Below, one piece after another: positions 34,358 through 42,485 of a stretch of 64,000 nt of DNA. Position 1 is the first letter of the stretch. Each line of letters begins with the position of its first letter. The notes under the pieces are model-generated. The model ran no database searches. It was given only the letters and a program-made list of their open reading frames with translations, and was not told where the DNA came from. A program made the position numbers and the translations under genes. Origin of the DNA: Pseudomonas sp. CC120222-01a (lineage in GTDB: Bacteria; Pseudomonadota; Gammaproteobacteria; Pseudomonadales; Pseudomonadaceae); contig NZ_QEQQ01000018.1 in NCBI RefSeq assembly GCF_003097235.1, forward strand, positions 56,530 through 120,529, written 5' to 3'.

Positions 34358-37237
34358 ATGCAAACCGACACAACTCGCGAGAACCCGCTGGCTTTGGCGC
34401 CGCAGGCCGCCGATTCCAACCAGGATCTGGCCGCCACCGCTCCGGGCCAACTGCGCGTGATCAAGCGCAACGGCACTGTCGTCCCCTACACCGACGACAA
34501 GATCACCGTGGCCATCACCAAGGCGTTCCTCGCAGTTGAAGGCGGCACCGCCGCCGCCTCGTCGCGCATCCACGACACCGTCGCGCGCCTGACCGAGCAG
34601 GTCACTGCCACGTTCAAGCGTCGCATGCCATCGGGTGGCACCATCCACATCGAAGAAATCCAGGACCAGGTCGAACTGGCCCTGATGCGTGCCGGCGAGC
34701 AGAAAGTCGCCCGTGACTACGTGATCTACCGCGACCAGCGCGCCAAGGAGCGTGCCACCCGCGCCCACACCGACGCCGTGGTCGAGCCGCACCCAAGCAT
34801 CCGCATCACCCTGGCCGACGGCAGCCTGGCGCCGCTGGACATGGCGCGCCTGAACACCATCATCAGCGAAGCCTGCGAAGGCCTGGCCGAAGTCGATGGC
34901 GACCTGATCCAGCGCGAAACCCTGAAGAACCTGTACGACGGCGTGGCCATCAAGGACGTCAACACCGCCCTGGTGATGACCGCCCGTACCCTGGTCGAGC
35001 GTGAGCCGAACTACTCGTTCGTCACCGCCCGCCTGCTGATGGACACCCTGCGTGCCGAAGGCCTGGGCTTCCTCAGCGTCGCCGACAGCGCCACCCACCA
35101 CGAGATGGCCGACCTGTACGCCAAGGCCCTGCCGGCCTATGTCGCCAAAGGTATCGAGTTCGAGCTGCTGAACCCGGCACTGGCCGACTTCGACCTGGAA
35201 AAACTGGGCAAGGCAATCAACCACGAGCGCGACCAGCAGTTCACCTACCTGGGCCTGCAGACCCTGTACGACCGCTACTTCATCCACAAGGATGGCGTGC
35301 GCTTCGAGCTGCCGCAGGTGTTCTTCATGCGTGTGGCCATGGGCCTGGCGCTGGAAGAGAAAGACAAAGAAGCCCGTGCGATCGAGTTCTACAACCTGCT
35401 CTCGTCGTTCGACTACATGGCTTCGACCCCGACCCTGTTCAACGCCGGTACCCTGCGTCCACAGCTGTCGAGCTGCTACCTGACCACCGTGCCGGACGAC
35501 CTGTCGGGCATCTACCACGCGATCCACGACAACGCCATGCTGTCGAAATTCGCCGGTGGCCTGGGCAACGACTGGACCCCTGTGCGTGCACTGGGCTCCT
35601 ACATCAAGGGCACCAACGGCAAATCCCAGGGCGTCGTGCCGTTCCTGAAAGTGGTCAACGACACCGCCGTTGCCGTCAACCAGGGTGGCAAGCGCAAAGG
35701 CGCCGTATGTGCCTACCTGGAAACCTGGCACCTGGACATCGAAGAATTCATCGAGCTGCGCAAGAACACCGGTGATGACCGTCGTCGTACCCACGACATG
35801 AACACTGCCAACTGGATCCCTGACCTGTTCATGAAGCGCGTCTTCGATGACGGCAAGTGGACCCTGTTCTCGCCATCGGAAGTGCCTGATCTGCACGACC
35901 TGACCGGCAAGGCCTTCGAAGAGCGCTACGAGTACTACGAAGCCCTGACCGAGTACAACAAGATCAAGGTGTTCAAGACCATCCAGGCCAAAGACCTGTG
36001 GCGCAAGATGCTGTCGATGCTGTTCGAGACCGGCCACCCGTGGCTGACCTTCAAGGACCCGTGCAACCTGCGTTCGCCGCAGCAGCACGTGGGCGTGGTC
36101 CACAGCTCGAACCTGTGCACCGAGATCACCCTGAACACCAACAAGGACGAGATCGCGGTCTGCAACCTGGGCTCGATCAACCTGCCGAACCACATCGTCG
36201 ACGGCAAGCTGGACACCGCCAAGCTGCAACGCACCGTGAACACCGCCGTGCGCATGCTCGACAACGTGATCGACATCAACTACTACTCGGTGCCGCAAGC
36301 GCGTAACTCGAACTTCAAGCACCGTCCGGTCGGCCTGGGCATCATGGGCTTCCAGGACGCGCTGTACCTGCAGCACATCCCGTACGGCTCCGACGCTGCC
36401 GTCGAGTTCGCCGACAAGTCGATGGAAGCGGTCAGCTACTACGCGATCCAGGCTTCCTGCGACCTGGCCGACGAGCGTGGCGCCTACGAGACCTTCCAGG
36501 GTTCGCTGTGGTCCAAGGGCATCCTGCCACTGGATTCGCAACAGATCCTGATCGAGGCCCGTGGCCAGAAGTACATCGACGTCAACCTGGAAGAGTCGCT
36601 GGACTGGGCGCCGGTCCGTGCCCGCGTACAGAAAGGCATTCGTAACTCGAACATCATGGCCATCGCGCCAACCGCGACCATCGCCAACATCACTGGCGTG
36701 TCGCAGTCGATCGAGCCGACCTACCAGAACCTGTACGTGAAATCGAACCTGTCGGGCGAATTCACCGTGATCAACCCGTACCTGGTCCGCGACCTGAAGG
36801 CCCGCGGTCTGTGGGACTCGGTCATGATCAACGACCTGAAGTACTACGACGGTTCGGTGCAGCAGATCGAGCGTATCCCGCAAGAACTGAAAGACCTGTA
36901 CGCCACCGCGTTCGAAGTCGAAACCAAGTGGATCGTCGACGCCGCCTCCCGTCGCCAGAAGTGGATCGACCAGGCTCAGTCGCTGAACCTGTACATCGCC
37001 GGCGCCTCGGGCAAGAAGCTGGACGTGACCTACCGCATGGCCTGGTACCGTGGTCTGAAGACCACCTACTACCTCCGTGCCCTGGCCGCGACCAGCACCG
37101 AGAAGTCGACCATCAACACCGGCAAGCTCAACGCCGTTTCCAGCGGCGGCGACAGCGCCCCGGTCCAGGCAGCGGGCCCAGCGCCAGTGCCGAAGGCCTG
37201 CGCGATCGACGAGCCTGACTGCGAAGCCTGCCAGTAA
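34358..37237 (+). CDS. nrdA: Class Ia ribonucleotide reductase alpha subunit NrdA
   Basis: 959-aa catalytic subunit that reduces ribonucleoside diphosphates aerobically. Two ATP-cones lie in tandem at the N-terminus: the first around VIKRNGTVVPYTDDKIT, the second around IRITLADGSLAPLDMARL, as in the Pseudomonas enzyme, where dATP inhibition is mediated by the first cone. Catalytic core: cysteine in NAGTLRPQLSSCYL, the Asn-Cys-Glu set in NLCTEITLNTN, and PTATIANITGVSQSIEP. C-terminal redox cysteines in DEPDCEACQ. Start at 34358 with GTGGAG. The two subunit genes are separated by 585 bp with an intervening terminator, so each is transcribed separately. Confidence 0.97.
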   Translation: MQTDTTRENPLALAPQAADSNQDLAATAPGQLRVIKRNGTVVPYTDDKITVAITKAFLAVEGGTAAASSRIHDTVARLTEQVTATFKRRMPSGGTIHIEEIQDQVELALMRAGEQKVARDYVIYRDQRAKERATRAHTDAVVEPHPSIRITLADGSLAPLDMARLNTIISEACEGLAEVDGDLIQRETLKNLYDGVAIKDVNTALVMTARTLVEREPNYSFVTARLLMDTLRAEGLGFLSVADSATHHEMADLYAKALPAYVAKGIEFELLNPALADFDLEKLGKAINHERDQQFTYLGLQTLYDRYFIHKDGVRFELPQVFFMRVAMGLALEEKDKEARAIEFYNLLSSFDYMASTPTLFNAGTLRPQLSSCYLTTVPDDLSGIYHAIHDNAMLSKFAGGLGNDWTPVRALGSYIKGTNGKSQGVVPFLKVVNDTAVAVNQGGKRKGAVCAYLETWHLDIEEFIELRKNTGDDRRRTHDMNTANWIPDLFMKRVFDDGKWTLFSPSEVPDLHDLTGKAFEERYEYYEALTEYNKIKVFKTIQAKDLWRKMLSMLFETGHPWLTFKDPCNLRSPQQHVGVVHSSNLCTEITLNTNKDEIAVCNLGSINLPNHIVDGKLDTAKLQRTVNTAVRMLDNVIDINYYSVPQARNSNFKHRPVGLGIMGFQDALYLQHIPYGSDAAVEFADKSMEAVSYYAIQASCDLADERGAYETFQGSLWSKGILPLDSQQILIEARGQKYIDVNLEESLDWAPVRARVQKGIRNSNIMAIAPTATIANITGVSQSIEPTYQNLYVKSNLSGEFTVINPYLVRDLKARGLWDSVMINDLKYYDGSVQQIERIPQELKDLYATAFEVETKWIVDAASRRQKWIDQAQSLNLYIAGASGKKLDVTYRMAWYRGLKTTYYLRALAATSTEKSTINTGKLNAVSSGGDSAPVQAAGPAPVPKACAIDEPDCEACQ

Positions 37238-37243
37238 GGCCTG

Positions 37244-37286
37244 ATGCCGCGCGGGGTGCCCTATGGGTGCCCCTCGCGGCATTTTT
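37244..37286 (+). terminator. Rho-independent terminator after nrdA
   Basis: Long GC stem beginning ATGCCGCG and closing CGCGGCAT, with an inner GGGG/CCCC segment, followed by TTTTTG, 6 bp past the nrdA stop. Confidence 0.85.
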
Positions 37287-37317
37287 GTATCCGCAGAATG
37301 GCCCACAGGATGCATTA

Positions 37318-37437
37318 CTTGTGGGAGCGGCCTTGTGTCGCGAAAGGGCTGCGCAGCGGCCCCGGGATCTCTGCTCCAGTGCGAGATTGCCGGGGCCGCT
37401 GCGCGGCCCTTTCGCGACACAAGGCCGCTCCCACAAG
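37318..37437. repeat. Class-3 inverted repeat pair
   Basis: Two 46-bp arms (37318-37363 and 37392-37437) that match as inverted copies with one mismatch, separated by 28 bp. Head TTGTGGGAGCGGCC, then TTGTGTCGCGAAAGGG and a GC-rich end. Shares the GTGGGAGCGG head with class-1 REPs but has a different stem. Other copies: 48578-48693 and a half copy at 41201. Confidence 0.9.
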
Positions 37438-37447
37438 GGTTTCAGCA

Positions 37448-37494
37448 ACCCATCATCTTGTGATGTAAAAATAAAAACCCACAACATGTAGTGC
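37448..37494 (+). promoter_or_regulatory. Pair of NrdR boxes upstream of nrdB
   Basis: Boxes at 37448-37463 (core CATCATCTTG) and 37479-37494 (core CAACATGTAG, closest to consensus), again exactly 31 bp apart. They lie 329 bp before the nrdB ATG. The remainder of this 585-bp gap holds the nrdA terminator, the class-3 repeat and about 300 bp of leader in which I see no gene. Confidence 0.75.
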
Positions 37495-37822
37495 CTAGAG
37501 CCGTTTGAGGCTAAACTCCCTCCCCGTAAAAGACGACACGAGATTCCTTGAACGGACGCGCACAGAACCGGTCGAAAATTTACCCTCGCCCGCAAGACAT
37601 GCGCCCCGATCAAAAGCGAATTCCGGTATACTGCGCCCCCTCTGAAAAGGGCACCCATTCAAGTCCCTGGCCCCTCCCCGAGGCCTGGCCAGGCACGAAC
37701 CAGATGTAACGAGAGTCAGCCTCTCGAGCTGTCCATTCGCCGTAACGGCCTTGCGTCAGGCATCACATTCTTAAAATCCAACCGGTTGCCCCAGGGCAAC
37801 CCTCAAGCAGGAGCCAATCACC

Positions 37823-39073
37823 ATGCTGAGCTGGGACGAATTCGACAAGGAAGACGGCGAAGTAGCCGCCAAAGGCAACACCCCTGCGCAGGCCACTGCC
37901 GCCGCCACCCTCGACAAGCTCGACAGCGCCGGCGGTGCCGCCGCCCTGGAAGCCCGTGCCGCCACCGCCGCCGACTCCGACGCGGTGAAGCGCGCCAAGG
38001 CCGCCCTCGACGCCCTCGACATCGCCGAAGGCCTGGCCGAGCTGGAAGGCTCCTCGGCCCGCGTCGCCGTTGACGAAAAGCGCATGATCAACTGCCGCGC
38101 CGACCTCAACCAGCTGGTACCGTTCAAGTACGACTGGGCCTGGCAGAAGTACCTCGACGGCTGCGCCAACCACTGGATGCCGCAAGAGGTCAACATGACC
38201 GCCGACATCGCCCTGTGGAAGAGCATGGACGGCCTGACCGAAGACGAGCGCCGCATCGTCATGCGCAACCTCGGCTTCTTCTCCACCGCCGACTCCCTGG
38301 TTGCCAACAACCTGGCCCTGGCCGTGTACCGCCTGATCACCAACCCGGAGTGCCGCCAGTACATCCTGCGCCAGGCCTTCGAAGAGGCGATCCACACCCA
38401 CGCCTACCAGTACTGCATCGAGTCGCTGGGCATGGATGAAGGCGAGATCTTCAACATGTACCACGAGATCCCGTCGGTCGCGAAGAAAGCCGCCTGGGGC
38501 CTGAAGTACACCCGCGCCATCTCCGACCCGGAATTCAACACCGGTACCGTCGAAACCGACAAAGAGCTGCTGCGCAACCTGATCGCTTACTACTGCGTAC
38601 TGGAAGGCATCTTCTTCTACTGCGGCTTCACCCAGATCCTGTCGATGGGCCGCCGCAACAAGATGACCGGCGTCGCCGAGCAGTTCCAGTACATCCTGCG
38701 TGACGAGTCGATGCACCTGAACTTCGGTATCGACGTGATCAACCAGATCAAGATCGAGAACCCGCACCTGTGGGACGCGGCGATGAAGGAAGAAGCCACC
38801 CAGATGATCCTGCAAGGGACCCAGCTGGAGATCGAATACGCCCGCGACACCATGCCACGCGGCGTGCTGGGCATGAACGCGGCGATGATGGAGGACTACC
38901 TCAAGTTCATCGCCAACCGTCGCCTGACCCAGATTGGCCTGAAGGAAGAGTATCCGGGGACTACCAACCCGTTCCCATGGATGAGCGAGATCATGGACTT
39001 GAAGAAGGAGAAGAACTTCTTCGAGACGCGCGTGATCGAGTATCAGACTGGCGGTGCGCTGAGCTGGGACTGA
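37823..39073 (+). CDS. nrdB: Class Ia ribonucleotide reductase beta subunit NrdB
   Basis: 416-aa subunit that holds the di-iron/tyrosyl radical cofactor. Metal ligands and radical Tyr are seen in FEEAIHTHAYQYCIESLG (Glu, His, Tyr) and in RDESMHLNFGIDVI (Glu, His). The N-terminus has an unusual Ala-rich extension (about residues 15-80) before the conserved fold. The C-terminal tail that docks into NrdA is TGGALSWD; similar residues (LSWDEFDKED) open the protein. Start at 37823 after an AGGAG site. A strong terminator follows. Confidence 0.96.
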   Translation: MLSWDEFDKEDGEVAAKGNTPAQATAAATLDKLDSAGGAAALEARAATAADSDAVKRAKAALDALDIAEGLAELEGSSARVAVDEKRMINCRADLNQLVPFKYDWAWQKYLDGCANHWMPQEVNMTADIALWKSMDGLTEDERRIVMRNLGFFSTADSLVANNLALAVYRLITNPECRQYILRQAFEEAIHTHAYQYCIESLGMDEGEIFNMYHEIPSVAKKAAWGLKYTRAISDPEFNTGTVETDKELLRNLIAYYCVLEGIFFYCGFTQILSMGRRNKMTGVAEQFQYILRDESMHLNFGIDVINQIKIENPHLWDAAMKEEATQMILQGTQLEIEYARDTMPRGVLGMNAAMMEDYLKFIANRRLTQIGLKEEYPGTTNPFPWMSEIMDLKKEKNFFETRVIEYQTGGALSWD

Positions 39074-39094
39074 TTGTCCGGGCTGAGCATCGAG

Positions 39095-39121
39095 AAGGCT
39101 GCCGAATGGCAGCCTTTTTTA
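39095..39121 (+). terminator. Rho-independent terminator after nrdB
   Basis: Stem AAGGCTGCC/GGCAGCCTT with loop GAAT, then TTTTTT. Confidence 0.93.
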
Positions 39122-39183
39122 TTGCCTGCGATAGCAGAACAGGGCGATTCATTGAGCCATGCTCAAAAACCAAAGTGAAGAGA

Positions 39184-39271
39184 CCTCGCCCACGCCGACA
39201 GGAGGGGTACGGCACACTCAGTTGCCATGTGCCGGGACTGGACTTGCCAGTCTAAGTGGTCGTGGGCGAGG
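39184..39271. other. 88-nt element with three-way-junction fold
   Basis: Terminal stem CCTCGCCCACG (39184-39194) with CGTGGGCGAGG (39261-39271), 11 perfect pairs. Inside: CGGCACA/TGTGCCG (39210-39216, 39228-39234) and GACTGG/CCAGTC (39236-39241, 39247-39252). It lies between the nrdB terminator and the 3' end of hipA in a 309-bp non-coding stretch. It could be a small RNA, the hipBA 3' structure or a recombination site; I do not recognise the family. Confidence 0.55.
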
Positions 39272-39382
39272 CCGGGTTCAGTATAGGTTTGATTGCAGAA
39301 CATACCAACCCTCTGCAAACGTCGCCAAAGCGAGTTCACCCGTCAAACGTCAACCTTGCACAGCCATTCCCGCCTCTGCTAA

Positions 39383-40642
39383 TCAGCTGAGCAACGCAAC
39401 GTTTTCATCAATACGGCGCTGAACCGTTTGCAGGGTGTCTTGAGTGATCAATCGCGGATAGCTCATCTGCGCTCGCTCTGTGAACTGGCGGGCGACTGCG
39501 CAAATACGGTCGATAAGCTCACTCGCCGCCACCTCCGGAATGTCCGCCTCTCGTGCCAGTGCAAGCATCCCCTGGCGTCCAATATCCAAAGCCTCCCCCA
39601 TCACATCCATCTGGTGATAGCCCCCGGGGCCTTCGCAGAACGTCACGTCGTAGGCAGGTGCCAGTGTCCACGCGCCGGTACGTGACATGAGGTAAGCGAA
39701 GTTCTTCGGATGGTCATCGCGATTGTTGAATGCCACGTTGAACACGGCGCGCTCGAAGGCTCGGGCCTTCTCCCGCAAATCATTGGTACACATGTGGGTG
39801 GCACGCAGGAAATTGACATAATCCAGCGCGCCAGGCGATCTGAAATCCGCGCCGGTGAATGCGGCAAGGCTTTGCATCGGCACACGCAGGTCACCCTGAC
39901 GGTCGAAGCGTCTGCTGGCAAATGCCGCCTGCCCGTTGGGCAAGCTGAAATGCTGGGTGTCCGGCGTTGCGATGCCACACAAGCGCAAGCATTCGGCGTA
40001 CACCATTTCTATCGCGCAGACTTCCGGGTGCTCTTCCTTGGCAGGAAACTTGATTAGCCAGGCTTCCAGACCTGGCTTGGCGACAGTGGTGAAAGAGCCG
40101 CTCAGCGGGTCGCGATAAACCAAAGCCTTGGGCCGTGCACCTTGAGGAGAGCCACCCACCAGAAGCAGCCTCTGCAGAAATTCGCCCCCCTCCCCTTTGA
40201 GCACTTCCTGAACTTCGGCCGCCAGCATTTCAAGGGGGATGTGTTGCGGTGGTTCCAGCCCTTCAGTTGCGACCGGTTCGAACGACATGGCACCCATGGC
40301 GCTGTCACCGATGTACGCCAACCGCTCCAGCGGACCAATGCGCGCGGCATTGAGGCCGCGGCACTTGAACAAACGATCCATCAGCAACATGCCCCAGCCG
40401 TCCGGCAGCGCATCGTAGACGGGGCTTGGAAGAAAAGACTGATGAGCAGCGAAACCCTTGCGCAGGTTTTCGCCGCGCAAAGGCAGGGTATAGGACGACA
40501 GCTCAAACCCGCGCCGCCGAGCTTCATTGCTGTACTCGAAGACGATTTGCGGGCGACTCCCAGCCACAGCAGTGGACGCCAGCGTCCCCCACAGCCAGCG
40601 CTCTCCCCAGCCTTCGTAGTAGACACGCACCTGCTCAGGCAT
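39383..40642 (-). CDS. hipA: HipA-type serine/threonine kinase toxin
   Basis: 419-aa toxin of a type II HipBA module; HipA kinases phosphorylate GltX or other targets and induce growth arrest. The start at 40642 (MPEQVRVYYEGWGERW) overlaps hipB by 8 bp. The N-terminal beta domain is followed by the Gly-rich loop LVGGSPQGARPKALV, whose Ser is the expected autophosphorylation site; catalytic loop FNVAFNNRDDHPKNFAYL (Asn, Asp, His, Asn); metal-binding Asp in LAPAYDVTF. All catalytic residues are present, so the toxin should be active. The target is unknown. Confidence 0.93.
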   Translation of the reverse strand: MPEQVRVYYEGWGERWLWGTLASTAVAGSRPQIVFEYSNEARRRGFELSSYTLPLRGENLRKGFAAHQSFLPSPVYDALPDGWGMLLMDRLFKCRGLNAARIGPLERLAYIGDSAMGAMSFEPVATEGLEPPQHIPLEMLAAEVQEVLKGEGGEFLQRLLLVGGSPQGARPKALVYRDPLSGSFTTVAKPGLEAWLIKFPAKEEHPEVCAIEMVYAECLRLCGIATPDTQHFSLPNGQAAFASRRFDRQGDLRVPMQSLAAFTGADFRSPGALDYVNFLRATHMCTNDLREKARAFERAVFNVAFNNRDDHPKNFAYLMSRTGAWTLAPAYDVTFCEGPGGYHQMDVMGEALDIGRQGMLALAREADIPEVAASELIDRICAVARQFTERAQMSYPRLITQDTLQTVQRRIDENVALLS

Positions 40643-40952
40643 TGTCCTGTCTCCTCTTGATGCGTTGACGCTTCGCGCTCTCTTCATAACGGCGCACGTC
40701 TTCAAGGCTGTCCAGCTTGGGCTGAAACAGGTTCTCCAGCTCCTTGCCACGCCCGAGCACCATCGCAACCCGCACAAGGTTCTCGAAGCCGACATTACGC
40801 CCGGCCTCAAGACTTGAGACTGTACTGATGCCAATACCTGCTCGCCCCGCCACCTCAGCTTGCGTCAGCTGTTGGGACAACCGCTCGCTGCGCAGGCGCT
40901 CGCACAATCGTTTGACGATCTCTGAAGGTTTACTGAGGCTTAAATCCAGCAT
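40635..40952 (-). CDS. hipB: HipB-type antitoxin and autorepressor
   Basis: 105-aa Xre-family protein. The helix-turn-helix is at about residues 22-65 (LTQAEVAGRAGIGISTVSSLEAG), followed by a basic C-terminal tail (RQRIKRRQDNA) that overlaps the hipA start. It binds and neutralises HipA and represses the operon. The upstream 314-bp gap (40953-41266) is distinctly AT-rich compared with neighbours, has a perfect TATAAT on the minus strand at 40990-40995, and a direct repeat AAAAACGG at 41051 and 41071 that may be operator half-sites. Confidence 0.9.
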   Translation of the reverse strand: MLDLSLSKPSEIVKRLCERLRSERLSQQLTQAEVAGRAGIGISTVSSLEAGRNVGFENLVRVAMVLGRGKELENLFQPKLDSLEDVRRYEESAKRQRIKRRQDNA

Positions 40953-40989
40953 GGCAAACGTAACTCCCCAAGCGCGAAGCAGTTGAAGA

Positions 40990-41079
40990 ATTATAGACTC
41001 ACCAGCAAGAATCAGCGCACATAACTCCTTTAAAACATGTATTAACCTAAAAAAACGGATTTAAGAATTGAAAAACGGG
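40990..41079 (-). promoter_or_regulatory. hipBA promoter region with direct repeats
   Basis: TATAAT on the minus strand at 40990-40995, and two AAAAACGG copies (plus-strand reading) exactly 20 bp apart at 41051 and 41071. The composition is unlike the GC-rich surroundings, consistent with an acquired module. Confidence 0.5.
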
Positions 41080-41200
41080 AATTAATGACATTCGCTCATC
41101 TGACCTGTGCGTGGCGGCGCGCTACCGGGATGCAATACGGCAGTTGGCCATGGCACAAGGTTGCCAGGGGGAGGCAACGTACTCGAAGACTAAATGATGA

Positions 41201-41253
41201 CAGGGGGCGCGCCGCGCCCCCCTTTCGCGGCGCAAGGCCGCTCCCAAAGTGGA
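41201..41253. repeat. Half copy of class-3 repeat
   Basis: GGGGGCGCGCCGCGCCCCCC followed by TTTCGCGGCGCAAGGCCGCT and CCCAAAG: one arm of the element seen at 37392-37437, beside the 3' end of the 293-aa membrane protein gene. Confidence 0.75.
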
Positions 41254-41266
41254 TAGTGCCAGGGCT

Positions 41267-42148
41267 TCAGGCGGTGACCCGGGCCGGCTCTGCTTCGAGC
41301 AGGTTGTGCAGGGTATTGAGGAACACGTCGAAGCTCATGATGCCGTTTGCGGCAGTGGACAGTACGGTCTTGCCGCTCTCATCCCTGATCACCACCAGTT
41401 CGGTCCAGGCGCTGAGGTCGATGCTGCGCAGGCTGGCCATGGACACCTTGCTGCCTTCGACCTCAAGAGCATCGCGGGTGACCAGGATGGGTTTGCAGGT
41501 GACGTTGAGGAAGTTGCCGCTGACGCGCTTGCTCCATACCTGGCCCGTGCCAATGTAATTGAACTGCACGGCACCGCCCTGCTCCAGCGTGGCCATGGCC
41601 TGCGGCAGCCGTTCGTTCAGGTGCAGGTCACGCACCAGCTCGATGAAACCGTACAAGTCCTTGAGATGGGCATTGACGCGGCGGAATGCTTCGCTGTCGT
41701 TGCGGCGATACGCCAGGTTGTTGATCAGGCCAGCGGCTGCCGTCTGCCCCGAGGCGAACAGGTACAGGTCGTTGATCTCGCTGAACGGCACGTAATCATG
41801 CTCGCTGCCGATGATCTGGCAGATGCCCTTTTCGTATACCTCATAGCGTGCAACACGCAGTTTCTTCTGCCACCAGGCCATGCCCAGCATGCACACGCCC
41901 AGAAACAGCAGCAAGCCGATGGTGAAATAGAACAGCTGCAGCGTACTGCTGAAGTTCACGACGGTACCGCGACGGTTATCGATAGTCACCGGGCCGCCGT
42001 CTGGCGAGACAATGGTGCTGAGATAGCCGACGAAAGCCGCCAGACCTACGCAGATGATGCCGAGGGTAATCAGGCTGATGATCAGTGCCTTGCCGTAGCC
42101 ATAGCTGCCGAGCAGCTTGCCGGTGGACGTGGCTGGGGTAGGTTGCAT
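41267..42148 (-). CDS. Membrane protein of unknown function (293 aa)
   Basis: Start at 42148 with a strong GGAGG site. Two transmembrane segments occur near the N-terminus, about 22-42 (ALIISLITLGIICVGLAAFV) and 72-97, then a cytoplasmic domain of about 195 residues with VPFSEINDLYLFASGQ, GFIELVRDLHLNERLP and a C-terminal beta region (VTRDALEVEGSKVSMASL, ELVVIRDESGKTVLST) reminiscent of PH-like folds. No family is recognised. It sits between the hipBA module and the porin gene without obvious partners. Confidence 0.7.
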   Translation of the reverse strand: MQPTPATSTGKLLGSYGYGKALIISLITLGIICVGLAAFVGYLSTIVSPDGGPVTIDNRRGTVVNFSSTLQLFYFTIGLLLFLGVCMLGMAWWQKKLRVARYEVYEKGICQIIGSEHDYVPFSEINDLYLFASGQTAAAGLINNLAYRRNDSEAFRRVNAHLKDLYGFIELVRDLHLNERLPQAMATLEQGGAVQFNYIGTGQVWSKRVSGNFLNVTCKPILVTRDALEVEGSKVSMASLRSIDLSAWTELVVIRDESGKTVLSTAANGIMSFDVFLNTLHNLLEAEPARVTA

Positions 42149-42402
42149 GGTAGAGCCTCCTTGCTTGTGGAATGAAACGTCATGTCTCTGCTGGCCGTGA
42201 GACATGCCTTGTTGCAATTTGTTCAGCGGTGATCGCAATGCCGCCCAGTCGAATACCGCAAAGATGCTGCGACTGACGCGGTCGCAACCCCATCAATATG
42301 CTCGCTGTCATAGTATGACTTTTAATTCATCCAAGTCCTTGAACTAGAGCCCTTGCCGCTGATTATTCACTTGACGGCGCGAATTTATTGCACCGCCAAG
42401 CG

Positions 42403-42452
42403 TTGACAGTTGATTTTCCGCTTGATAAAAAACGCCGCAGTTGTACGACAAC
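42403..42452 (+). promoter_or_regulatory. Porin promoter with uronate-locus operator
   Basis: -35 TTGACA (42403-42408) and -10 near GATAAA (42424-42429), followed by the palindrome GTTGTACGACAAC (42440-42452) over the expected transcription start, a repressor position. A second palindrome GTCATAGTATGAC lies at 42307-42319. The 337-bp gap contains no gene. Confidence 0.75.
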
Positions 42453-42485
42453 ACATAACAAAAACAACATCAGCGGACCCATCCC

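Noticed and set aside
34331..37420. 1029-codon open frame antisense to nrdA, and similar long frames opposite relA, dctA, purM, gacS and the TRAP genes
   Set aside because: These arise from GC-rich codon usage of the real genes on the other strand; they lack ribosome sites, have Ala/Gly/His/Gln-rich low-complexity products and no recognisable domains.
39159..39422. 87-codon frame across the 88-nt structured element
   Set aside because: It overlaps the hipA 3' end and the palindromic stems dictate its sequence; no ribosome site.
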